From assembly GCF_032118995.1 (NCBI RefSeq), contig NC_092656.1:21844965-21908964 (forward strand): 64,000 bases of DNA, in the 5' to 3' direction. A program made the translations under genes and the position numbers. Origin of the DNA: Asterias amurensis (Eukaryota > Echinodermata > Asteroidea > Forcipulatida > Asteriidae). The notes below the pieces were generated by a model. The model saw only the letters and a list, made by a program, of their open reading frames with translations, had not been told where the DNA came from and did not search any database. Below, piece after piece: positions 42,442 through 54,800 of this stretch (position 1 is its first letter; each line of letters starts with the position of its first letter).

Positions 42442-45400
42442 ATATTTATTGTGCTTTGGGGTTTAGGCCTATGTCTTTGATGGGATAACTTTCCGTATGG
42501 CACCACCATTCTTTCACTCATTTTTATAAAAAAGGATATCTCATTGAGGTAAATTAGATTTAGATACTATATTATTATTATTTCATATCGAATGAATAAG
42601 TGGTGGCGCCATGCAAAAACTTACCCTTTGATGTGCAGCAGCTGCACTTATATTTATAAATAAAAATATTGTTATTGTTATTGTTATTAATTAGTAGCAT
42701 CAATCATTCACTTTACTAGACTAGAGCAATATCATTTAGATTCTGAGAGAGAAAAAAATATATAGGCCCCTATCTATAGAAACACAAACTGTGGTCTTGT
42801 GTTTTTATCATGGAGGTACAATTAATCCCCTACAAAATACAAACAAAACACACAACAATTTGTACATGGACCATGCACTACATCATCTCAATCTCATCCT
42901 CACTACACAAATCAGATTGGTGTAATAATAAAACCAGTATCCCAGTAAAAACGCCGACGTGAAAACGTCAAAAACCGCCCTTCATCGGCCATGTCATCAA
43001 ATCAATCATATTCCATAGTGAAACAACTGAATAATAAAAGCAAATGACTTACCACTCAATGTATGACAGTAGGCTATTCACACGACAACAATAAGAACAA
43101 ATTCCACTGGAAAATGGAATACAAGATTTAGAATTAGCAACCAACCGCAATGTCCTCGGTGCATGTGTGTACTGTGAAGTAGTGTGTGTAGAACATTCCT
43201 ACCGTTTACATGATGAGAGGAGAGCGAAAATTTCACATAGACCAACGCAACGTAAAAAAAAAAACAGGAAGTAAGTTCAGCTTTCGGTTATCTCCTACAA
43301 CGTGTAGTTGGAGTCAATGAACTGACACGTAAAGAAACACCCACTATCAAAAAGGGAGACACCCCCATAACATTCCCGATGGTTGACCAGTTTTCGCTGA
43401 GAAAATTGTTCAGTAAACGATGGGTCTTGATATGTAAATCGATAGTGTTACCTTTTCTTTTTTCTAATTTGTGGGGCCAACATAACCTGTGCATTTTACA
43501 TGACATATTGTGCAAAAGAGAAAAACAAACACATAAGAAAAATATTGCCCCCCCCCCCACTTTTAAAAGTTTCGCCGCCGTTATGATGAGATCAAGAATG
43601 TGTAAAGTTGAAACTTCAAACGAAACACTGTGAAAAGTCATCTCTCGTGCAATAAGCTTTAAATTGTCATCTTTAAAATAAAATAAAATTAAAGGCTTAA
43701 ATAATGAAAATAGATTTCATAAATTTTTGAGTTCCAAGATGTGTGCTTGATAATTATCGACATCATAAATATGCATGGAGACTTATTTTTCAGATTTGAA
43801 GTATTATTTTGAGGACTAATGGAAGCCAATAAAATTTGACGGTAGTTTAATCAATTTGCCGACTTTGTTATGGGTGTATTGGAAAAGTAGCCCTGATACT
43901 ACTAAAACTTCTTAAGAAGTCAGCCACTGTATGCACTGCCTAGCAGCCATTGGTGACATCACATTGGCTCTTTATCTCAGCTCAGTAGGCAGGGAATACT
44001 ACTACTAGCTAGTAAAAAAACAGTTTCAATAAGCGGTTTTTTCACATAAGTTTGTGGATGGAACGAATACACAGCTTTCCTGTAGGCTTGATTTGTATGT
44101 AATAAGTGGTCCCTTGACAACAGAGGGCGTTTGCTATGTCAGATTTTGGGCCGATTTTACCCAAAAATTTTGATTTAAAATTCAATAGGTATTTTGATGG
44201 GGGATCGAGAAAGTTACAAGCTGTCATTTGGGCCAGTGCTAAAAATTAGTCATTTTTTGCCGGGATCCCGACAATATATCACGTGACCAATTCTTATGTG
44301 TTTAATAAAAAACGTTTTAAATTTTTGTAATGGTTCCTGACCATTAAAAGTAAAAGTTAAACTTTTTTTCGTTAGAGCGGGTGATACTCTTTTAAATACC
44401 ATTCACTCAAAAAAAATATATGTTTTAATGTTTTGGGCCAAAAATCTGACATAGCATCTTTAATCCTCCCCTGACGACGACGAGCGAGGATGGAGCCGGG
44501 ATTTTATTTTGCGATTCTGGCACCGTCATCAGGAGAGGCAGATGGATGGAGGGTTTGTAATATAGATCCCCTTGCTCAACGCGCAATGCACTTTTACACA
44601 CGCGCACGTGTGTCTAGCTTTTTGGGAGTAACAAAAAGTAACTTTATTCCCAAAAATGATAATGATTGAAATGGTAGACGCGCATTGTGCAAGAGGTCTG
44701 TCTGTGTTTTTTTTTATATCGTATTGGTAAAATAAATTAAATTGTTCAACTTTGTATAAGGTCATTATTGTAAAAAAAAAGTCTATTGGTGCAAAAAAAA
44801 AAAAAAAAATATGAAATTTTGAGAAGAAAGGCAAGCAGAGTTAATAAGCCACAAAAAAAGGGACGAAAGTGTCAACGGAATCGGGTCAAAATAATGAAAC
44901 AATATTACTCACATCCATAGGCCAAAATTCTTCCCATGAGTTGGTATTTTTGCTAGGAGCGGCCGCAACACTCCAAAACTCTCAGTCTTTTTATTGACGA
45001 GCGAGTATCTGTTATGGGCTCGAGCTACCTGGTTCGTACGATCCCGCTGGGACTTAGGTGTTTAGGCCGACCCTGAAAACTTGTTTAAAATGGTTTTTTT
45101 TTTTAACTCTACACAAATGTTTGTAATTTTTTAACATGAAGGGTTTGAGATAATTTTAAAGTGGGACTTGGGACTTGGATCCCAGGTCAATTCTGAACTA
45201 GTAGAAGCACCTGCCTATTGCTGCCACACAAACAATGTGCACGATAAGTTACCTAAACGTATCGTGTACGTACAGATTAGCTAACGTGTACGTACATCAA
45301 TGCAACGTGTACGTGCACCAAAGGTTATCGATAGGAGAGATTTTTTTTCTGTGCAAAAAAAATACCTGGAATAATTTATTGACTTCTCAATGGCTACCAT

Positions 45401-45851
45401 ACGTGATGGTGTGCTTGTTCGTTCGGCATGTAGTAGCATTTTCATTGACTTTTTAGTGCAAAAATAACGAGAAGCCGATCTTTATGTGTGCTGCTGCAGC
45501 ATGGTCTGTCTGCTGGGATTTGTTGAAAGAATTTTACGCATGCGCTCTAACAATAACATATCTCAAAATGGCGACTGTGCCGTGATGCCGTGTGCTCGTG
45601 TGCAACTTAACTAGTTTTTTTCAAACTACAGCAAGTTGCATTCAGCTTTGCTCAAATATGCAGGCAAAATCACACCCCCAGTAGCCTTAGGAAATAACAA
45701 ATGTAGAAACTAGCCTACCAAGAGCTCGTTGGTTGTATAAAATCGCGACTGAACGTTTGTATTTATAATATTTTGTGGAACACACGAACACAGCGTGCAT
45801 GCAGTCAAGTGGTAAAGTGAGCCGGCGCAGGGGAAGTGCCCCCGCGGACGG

Positions 45852-45861
45852 CAAGATGGCG
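45852..45861 (+). promoter_or_regulatory. YY1-type motif overlapping the RPRD2 start codon
   Basis: caagatggcg fits the AAnATGGCG core recognised by YY1, and the ATG inside it is the chosen start codon. A second match, caaaatggcgac, lies at about 45565-45576. Motif matches only. Confidence 0.4.
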
Positions 45862-48800
45862 AGCTTGAATGTGGAGAGTTTGAAACGAAAGTTCCAGGCT
45901 CTGAACAACACGCAGGACAGTATTCAAACTTTGTCTCTGTGGATTATTCACCACAAGAATCACTACAGGAATATCATCGAGATGTGGATGGAGCGTGTGA
46001 GAGAAGGTAAAAATAAAAATAGATGAAAATATTTGTTTTTGATTTTTTTTAATATAAAAATAATAATAATATTATTGGAGGGGGGGGGGGGGGGCTGGTA
46101 AATTGGGAAGAATGTCCGTATCCTGTCATCCGATTGTTATGAAATAAAATTGTACCTGATTTACAAAAACAAATTGAGTGAAATTAATGGTCCAGAGACT
46201 CCAATTTAACCATCTTTTCCAAACTCTAAATTCAGGCCTGATACTTCATGGAGGCAACGTAGGTGATTGCCTCCACCTCCATGCCCCCTGGTCATTGTCT
46301 TGATGCCCTTATCGCTTAAGTAGAAATTTAAAAATCTCCTCATCCTCCCATAGGGTGCTCTTTACCAAGAAGAAAATGCCTCGATGCCCCCAAAATTGTT
46401 CAAACAATTTAAAATGTACATGTCCACATTTTAAATTGTTTCAAACTGATGGTCCACACAAAATTATTCTTTGTTGTTTTTCTAGGCCTACCTACATGTG
46501 GGTGCTCTAAACCCCAAATCAAGCACTTCCTGCCAAATTTCAACACTGGGTTTATAAATAGGCTCATCAAATAAATGAGCTACAATGTGGGTATGATCAT
46601 GGAGAAATAACATTGTCTTCCTCAGTGAGTGGTACGATGTTGAAAAAGTACACCTGCTTTTAGTGGGGAAAAAAAAGAAATAGTACCAATCAAAAAGACC
46701 CATAATAATCAATTACGTAAACAACAAATGGTGTAAACCTTACATTTCAACAATAGCTCTATCTTTCTCAAAGGCTAAAGAGTAAAATTAGAAGTTGTTG
46801 AAACTTACCTTTGTTTGTTATTTGTTTTTCATGCTAAATGTTGTGTTTTCCTTACAGTTAAACCGCCCATGTGTCTGACGCTGTTCTACTTAGCTAACGA
46901 CATCATACAAAACAGTAAGAGAAAAGGGGCAACCGTATTCTTAGACTGTTTTGCTGAGGTGTTGGAAGAAGCTGCGACATTCTGCAGGTAAGGCCGATAC
47001 GCCATGCAGAAACAGCATGTCTGATACTTCTGCATGCCCCCTTGGTCATTGCACTGGTGCCCTTAAAATACTCCAGTGGAAATGTACAATTACAATTCCT
47101 TGCCCTTTAAAAATGAAGCATACAGGCCTGAAAAAGGGTCGTTTGTTTGTAATGTATTCATTTAGGCTTTTTAAACAATTCCAAAGACTAATAATAGCCC
47201 CCTTGCATTGGTCGTATTGTCCATTGATGTATTACTCAAATACTTAATACTATTTTGAGACTTCTCAGTTCTGAAAAGAACTTTCCTGCTCTTTAACTAC
47301 TACATGGGCGGAAGGAATAGAAAATTGGCTTGGACAATTACTTAAGCTTGTAGGATCATTATTAATTGCACTACAGCGGACTGAGTTCTTGAATTGGTCT
47401 CATTGTTTCGACTCGCTTGCTCTAGCTTGTTATCACCATTGATTGTCTTAATTCCTTGCTTTCACAACAGGGAGGAAGCCATCCGGAAGAATGTGCTGAG
47501 AATTTTCAAGATCTGGGGAGAAAGGAGCGTCTACTCGGAGGAGTTTTGTGACAAGTTACAGGGTGCAACAGGTAGGAAACTAATCAATTGAAAGCTTCCC
47601 TTCAAATATTACTAAAACTGAGGTGGTGTAGTTTTTGAGAAATGAGTAAAACAAGTCACAAAATAATTTTCGTCTCAGGAAGACGAAAATTATTTTAGCG
47701 TGTAAAATCCCATTAACCAGTTATGATATTACACCAAAACCATGGAATAACTGGTTAATACGTTTTAACATGCTAAAACTGAGACAAATATTATTTGTTT
47801 TACTCATTTCTTAAAAACTACAGCACCTCAGTAAGTAAAATTTCAAGGGAAGCTTTCTACTATCATAATCTTCAAACTGTGTAAGTTTAATGTAAATCTG
47901 TGGCAGTGTGTTTTGTGTAAGGAAAAAGTACATAGACCCTTTAAGCTCGGAATATTTAAAACTGAGATCATCTTATTTATGTGTGTTTTCATCCACAGTT
48001 GCCAAGAAGCCAACAAAGCCGCAGAAGCCAAGACCTGATCCCAAGCTTCTGGCAGAGTTCAATGTAAGTCTTCACCTCAAATATTTTTCTCTTGCTGTTA
48101 GTGTTGGCCTTCAGGCCTTGTGTGTCTGTCGACTTGCATAAAAAAAAGTAGGGTACACACATTTGGATTTTTCGCCACATGTTGAGTATCAAGGATGACC
48201 AATCTATTGTACTGGACTTAAGTTCTGGTGTTGTCAAAAGTGTGGGTTCGGGTCACAGCCGTTGAACTTGTTTCCCTGAGCAAGACACTTGACCAATATT
48301 GCTTCACCCTTCTGATGGGATGTAAAGCAGGTGGTCCCTTTGTCTTTTGTAATGAATGTAAAAGAACCCAATACACTGACCATTACAAGAAGTGGGGTTT
48401 GTCAACAATGACACAAGTAATTGAATACCTGTTTATATTCGTTTACATTTAATTTCCACAGCATGAGGAAGTACCAGAAGTCATTGAGCAACTTGCCAGA
48501 TTCGAGGGAGAGGTTGAACTGAAGTTTAGACAGCTTGGGATGTTTAGCGTCGATGTCGCCAGCACAGAGACCATTATGCAACTTAAAGGTATGTTTATCA
48601 ACAAAAACATTTTGTTTAGCAATGAAAATGGGGACTTGTTTGTAGTGTCAATGCAAGAACTGCTTGTTATTTACTAAGCCAATTTGATAGCGCTGCTTAC
48701 AAGGAAGTTCTACGCCTAGGCCCTGCCAAGGACCATACAACAGACTAAGCTTGGGCGATATCAATTTATTTTATTCACGATATATCGCCGACAATATATC

Positions 48801-51800
48801 GCGATATTCGATATAATCGCAATTAATGAAATTTGACATCATCAGTCTTCAAACTCCAAGTGAAAGTTGTAGAAGAGACAGTCATAGCATAAAAGAGGTG
48901 TTCTAATGACCTATTCTTCTGGTTTTACTCCAAACCTATGGGGTGCAAGATGTCTCAGCTAGCAAATACATCGCGATATTAATCGATATTGCGATATATC
49001 GCGATTATAGCGATTATTGCGATTATCGCGATATATCGATATTTCGATTAAAACCAAATGCATCCGATATCGAAATCGTTTCCAAATTAATATCGCGATA
49101 TTCGATAATATCGTGATATCGCCCAAGCTTACAACAGGCGTGTTGTTTTTGTCAGTTACGGGTTTTCTCAAAACCCTCTTGAGCCTTCAAAGCAGTCACT
49201 AAATGGAGTGAGAAATAGTCCACAATGTGTCAAAACCTGTAGTTTTGTTTTTCTGGTGATGCAGAGCCTATGAACCTTCTGAACTGCATTATTGTAGAGA
49301 ACACTGACCTTTCTGAACGGCCCCTAAGTAGAATATAGTTTTGATAAGAGCTTGTCCTGCAACTTATCTTTTGCCGGGGAATGGATGTGTGGATCAGGAT
49401 GACTTTTCATATTTATTTTCACTATTTCCTGACTGAGATAAGATCCCATCGTAGAAATAGAACCTGGAGAATGCTGAGCTCGACCGCCCTCTGTGTCGTT
49501 TATGGACGCGGCGTATCGATACTGTGCAATACGCAAGTATGGCAAAATGATCATTGCTTGACACGCGTGTATGCAGAAAATGAGCATCACGTGACATGCG
49601 TGTATGGAAAGATGGCATTGCACATAAACCGTTTGTAGTGTTTTCATTGGTCAATGTGACATCTACTGTATGGCAAAATATTTTGCCATACACACAAAGA
49701 AAAAAAAGACGTACGCGCGTCCATAAAAATGGTCTCACAACGAAACCACACTCATAATTACTCTCTCAACGTTGTCCATGTTCTATTTCTATCTATGGCT
49801 CCAACCTATCTTTAACGCATTGGTTCTACACTATGCATTCATTGACATTCCTTGACGGTTTTTCTTTAGATCGTGCAGGAGGGAAGCGTTTCTCCCAGCA
49901 GTTTGAAGACTCTGCCGTCAAGCTTGAGGGTTACGTCGCCTCCCTCACCAAGGAAGTAGAGCTTCGGCGGAAACTCTTTGACCTCTTACAGAAGAGCGAG
50001 ATCTTCTACGAGGCCCAGTATGGAGAGGCCAAGATTGTTGCAAACGTAAGTTGCAAACTGTATTTATTTATATAGGATTTGAGGCATTGCATGGTGAGGT
50101 ATCAATGACTATTGTCTCCTGATGATGACTAGAGCAAGCTAGTCGAAACGTTGAGACCAATTCAAGAACTGACTCCGCGGTAGTGCAGTTAATTAGGATC
50201 CTATAAGCTAAAGTAGAAGTCCCAGCCAATTTTCTATACCTTCAGCCCAGGTAGTAGAATAAAGAAAGACAGTTCTCTAAGAACAAACTCTACCTTGCAA
50301 GTAGATACACACATGGTGTATTTATATAGCACCTAACATCTTCAGAAGAAAGTCTCTAAGCACTGTCTGAAGAAGTCTCTATGCACTCGGAAGAACGTCT
50401 CTAAGCACTCAGAAGAACAAAAGGAAAATTACATATACGATGAATTGAACAGAAGTGTTTTGAGAAGAGTGTTGAAATGTGAGATGGTAGTGGCTTGTTT
50501 GGTATGAAGAGGGAGAGTGTTCCATAAATGAGGTCAAACAAACTAAAAACTAGGTTCACCACATTTTGTCGGTGCCATTAGTTGGGGGCGGGGTTTATAC
50601 TGTCAGACGACTACATTTATTTTCCACCAATAGAAAATAGCAAAGTAATCAATGCTTGATTGTCTTTTTATGTTGTCTTTTCAAATCTGAGATTTTCTTT
50701 AAAATTTTAGATTTTCTTTAAAATCCAAGATTTTCTTCCCCTTTGAGACTTGACCCCTTTGAGACTTAGACAACTTTTATTTGCAGGCTTACACAAACTT
50801 TGGAATGCGAGTGGCAAGCCTTAAGAAGCGACTCGAGGAACATAAGCTGTTGCTGCCAGATTCGTATAGTCCCATGCCATCACCAACAATGGACGCTCCA
50901 TCACCAGGTAAGTTATGTTGTCCTGCATCAATGCAACATGTTTGTAATAATTATAATATTGAATTCTTATATAGCGCTTTTATCTACCAAACAAGGTACT
51001 CAAAGTGCTTAGTATATATATTATACAGAAATATTGGTTATTGAAGTTATGAATTGTGAGACCCAATTATGTAGCACCTAACAAGGGTTTACAAGGTGCT
51101 ACCGCGCATACAGCAACCACAGCCAGGAACATCGGGGCGAACCCCTTTTTCGCTAAGTGCACTGGGTAATCTTTTACATGCGTTACACAGCACATGGGAC
51201 CAACGGCTTAATGTCCCATCCAAAGGACGAAGCAATGGTTAAGTGTCTTGCTTCAGGACACCGAGTGTCACGGCTGGGGATTCAAACCCACACTCTGCTG
51301 ATCAGAAACACCAGAGTTTGAATTCGGTGCTCTGAATCGGTCGGCCACAACACTTCCACAGTGTAGCTTCAATTTGGGAAAGGGTCTTGCCTTCTTGAAA
51401 ACATGCACTTTGTTTTCTGTTGCAAGGTTGGCCTTAAAGTACGTGCATATGCTAATGGAGTGTTGAACTGGGTGGCCTAGGCCACCGGTCTCAAGCTCTG
51501 GTGTTTTCAAGAGTGCGGGTTCATGCAATGCCTAAAATACCATGTAGTAAATGTAATTATGCTAATAATGAAAACTTGATTTTTGCAGGAGCCACTCCAC
51601 CGAGAGATCCCAATTTAGATACCGTTGAAGTCGAAGACATGGAGCTGTCTGATGAAGGTGAAGACAGGCATCGTGGCACCATCGTAGGTGAGTATTTACA
51701 TCTGTGCCACTGACATCACGCACAGTTATGGTGTGCTTAGCTACTTTTTTGTGCTTAAGCAGCTCTGTGAAATTGGACCCTGCTTTTAGCCAGCTGTTCT

Positions 51801-54800
51801 GGGAGTCAAATTGCACGGTTGGTAACTTTGTGGCTGAACGTGTTCGAGAGGTAAAATTAAAGTTTAAAGATGGCAAATGTGGAAAACTAAATCAATGAGG
51901 TGAAACAGTACGGTTTACCTACATTCTCAATCTGACTTTGAACCTATCCACTCTTTCTCCTACAGCTGCACCATCACTTTCCAGAAGTTCCAGAGCATCT
52001 CGTTCAGCAGCAATGAGAAGTAGGAATGCTGCATCGTCGTCTGCTTCGTCTGCACCAGTCATCAGTCACATCAGTACCATTACAGGTAAGAATGTCACAA
52101 GTGCTTAAAGGAACACGTTGCCTTGGATCGGTCGAGTTGGTCTTTGTTATTAAATGCATATGGTTAGATAGATGTTTTAAAAGTAGAATATAATGATCCA
52201 CACACATTTGCCTCAAAATTGCGTGGTTTTCCCTTTACATTAAGAACTAACACGGTCGGCCATTTATGGGAGTCAATAATTTGACTCCCATAAATGGCCG
52301 ACCGTGTTTGTCGACGAAGTAAAAGGCAAAACCACGCAATTTCGAGTGATACTTGTGTGGATCATTATATTCTACTTTTGAATTATCTTTCTAACCATAT
52401 GCATTTTATAACAAACGGTTACAAACGCTTTTCAAAGACCAACTCGACCGATCCAAGGCAACGTGTTCCTTTAACCCTTTCAATACCAAATTGTTTGGGA
52501 CGCAAACAAGCGCTTGTGACCGCTTTGTTTGACCACTTAAGTGTGAAGCATGCATTCTCAAACAACCGAAGGCTTTTGTTCGAAGGCAATTTCTACAAAC
52601 TCCGTTTTTTTGTCAGCAATGTTGATCACCTAAAATGGAACCAAACATCGGAATAACCCACGGTACCCACAGCAATTGGCGTGGTGCCCTTTGCTTTTGA
52701 TGTGGTGCCCTTTACAAAGTTCCAATGCAAATTTAAATTTTCCTCGTAGAAGTACCCCTTACCAGAGGAAAATTGGTGTGCCCCTTTAAGAAGGAAATTC
52801 TAAGCACGCCTTATCTTTCTATTCCTCTTTTATTAGGCGATTAAAAACATTTAGATCTTCAACTGAATAAGTTGGAGTGAGTCTGAAACAAAATTGAGGT
52901 GCTTCGATTAAGAGTTTAAATTCTACTTTATTTATTTATTTATTTCCAGGCAAATAGAACATACAAAGAATAGGCAATAAAAAACAAGCCTGCGGATAAC
53001 CAAAAAGCGAAAATTATCACTATCTAAAGGCGATCCAGACAATAAAAATAACAAAGGCGCAAAAGGGCACATCACATCACAAGCCTTGGCTTTTAGGATG
53101 CCGCATCCGTTGGGAAATAAATGTTGTAATGAAATGTTCTATTGAATTGCAAATGAAACCCATTTCTATTGTTTGTTCTCAATCGCAGGTGCGGGATCTC
53201 GTAACACATTCAGTCAACCTACAGCGAGTTACTCCCCCTTCTCCAATCAATCGCCTCCCGGCGCGAGCTACTCCCCCTCGGCAGACTACGACCCGATACC
53301 AACTCCCCCTCAGAACTCCACCAAGAATTCTACAACAGATGACGGACAGGAGGAGTACGGCAGCATCAAGGATCGCCTGCTTCAGGTCATGCACGACGCT
53401 CCAAAGCTTCCCGTACAACTATTTGATTCGCCAAAGCCCATATCCAAGAGCTCGTCTGAGCTACCCCCTGTGACCATCCCATCTTATGCGCCAAATTCGG
53501 ACGCCTTTCAGCAACAGGTGAGCCCGATCATAACGGTTCCCCCGGCTGTTCCAGCGCCAGTACCTCCTCAAAATACTGCCTCGGAAGAGTATAACCCCTT
53601 CGAGGATCCGTACACTTTGCAAGATGAAATGCTACCGCAGTCGAGTCAACCAGCGACGATGAGTTATTATACCCCGACGCAAACCAAGGTAATGGCGCCC
53701 GTACCTGTGGTCCAGCAACCACCCGTACCTTTGGACGAGGATGATTTATACGATCCGGAAATGGTAGACTACCTCCTGGAGATGCCTCTGGAGCAGAAGA
53801 AGAAGCCGCCGCAGTCGTCGTGTATCATCCCCCTGGCTGGAGGCTTCCAATCCCCGACAATATCCAGCGACCACTCCAGCGCCTCGGGAAACCAGAATCA
53901 GATTTCAAATGCTCCTACAAGCAAGGGTAGCACAGAAGCATCTTTGGCCAAGAGTAAATCAAACCTCCAACCTAGCAACAGCAATAAACCGGGGGGAACC
54001 CCTCTCCGGGATGAGTGCAGCACGCCTCCGACCCAGGAAGACAGCCCCATGTTAAAGGAAGCAAAAAGCAACCCTATCGAGTTCTTAACAAAAATCATCA
54101 CAAGCTCTAGGCAGACGACCGGCAGTAAAGCTCCTTCCTCCTCGTTCCTCAGTAGTCTGAGTATGTTAACGCAAACTGTACAGAGCACTGCTAAGACAGA
54201 GCAAGCTCCTCAAACACATAGCGTAAATCAACAGCATTCAGACATCAAGCAGAACCACAACAACCCTAGTGTACCATTCGCTGTCGGTTCTCTCATCAGC
54301 AGCTTTCAAGCAGAAGGTGCACCCCCTCCTCCCATCAGGAAAACCACACCCTCAACGGCAACAGTTTATCAAAAATCAAAGAAGGTACCACTGTGCCAGC
54401 TGATAAACACCCCTTCCTCCAACTCGGCTGCTGCACCCGTCGAACCGGATGAGAGCCCGCCTGCAATATCTCCGACACCTAGCGATGATTCAGCCAGTTC
54501 CCATTCCCTCATGGCACGGCTCATGCAGCATAAGACGTACACCAAACCAGCATTCCCTGCAGCGCCTACCCCAACAAGTATCTCCATAAATCAAGTGGAT
54601 GCCCCGCAACCCCCAGCTACAAGTCTTGCGTCCATTATCTTGGAGCCACCCCCACCGCCCCCCTTGCCACCAGAGAAAGCTGAAGATGTCGATGGTGGCA
54701 TACCCCCTCCTCCACCGGAGGAACAATATCATGACGTTCCGCCACCTCCACAAGCAGAAGAACCCCCAAGGAGGCCATCACCTCCAGGAGGCCCTCCGCC

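Larger units (their letters stand above)
39052..45855. other. Interval between divergent SHC and RPRD2
   Basis: SHC runs leftward and RPRD2 rightward, so both promoters should lie here. SHC must have at least one upstream exon in this interval or beyond, because its first coding exon starts at a 3' splice site; I could not identify that exon. Contents are the repeats listed. 42450-44040 and 44040-45700 show nothing I recognise beyond AT-rich text, an A run at 44792-44809 and scattered microsatellites. Confidence 0.55.

Noticed and set aside
45775..45855. N-terminal extension of RPRD2 from 45775 or 45799
   Set aside because: 45775 is GTG and the ATG at 45799 lacks a purine at -3. The ATG at 45856 has strong context and matches the usual N-terminal length of the family.
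53173..53188. Start of the long 1006-residue reading frame as a separate gene start
   Set aside because: Those first codons lie in the intron; the AG at 53187-53188 joins the frame in phase to exon 9, and the protein matches the RPRD2 C-terminal part.
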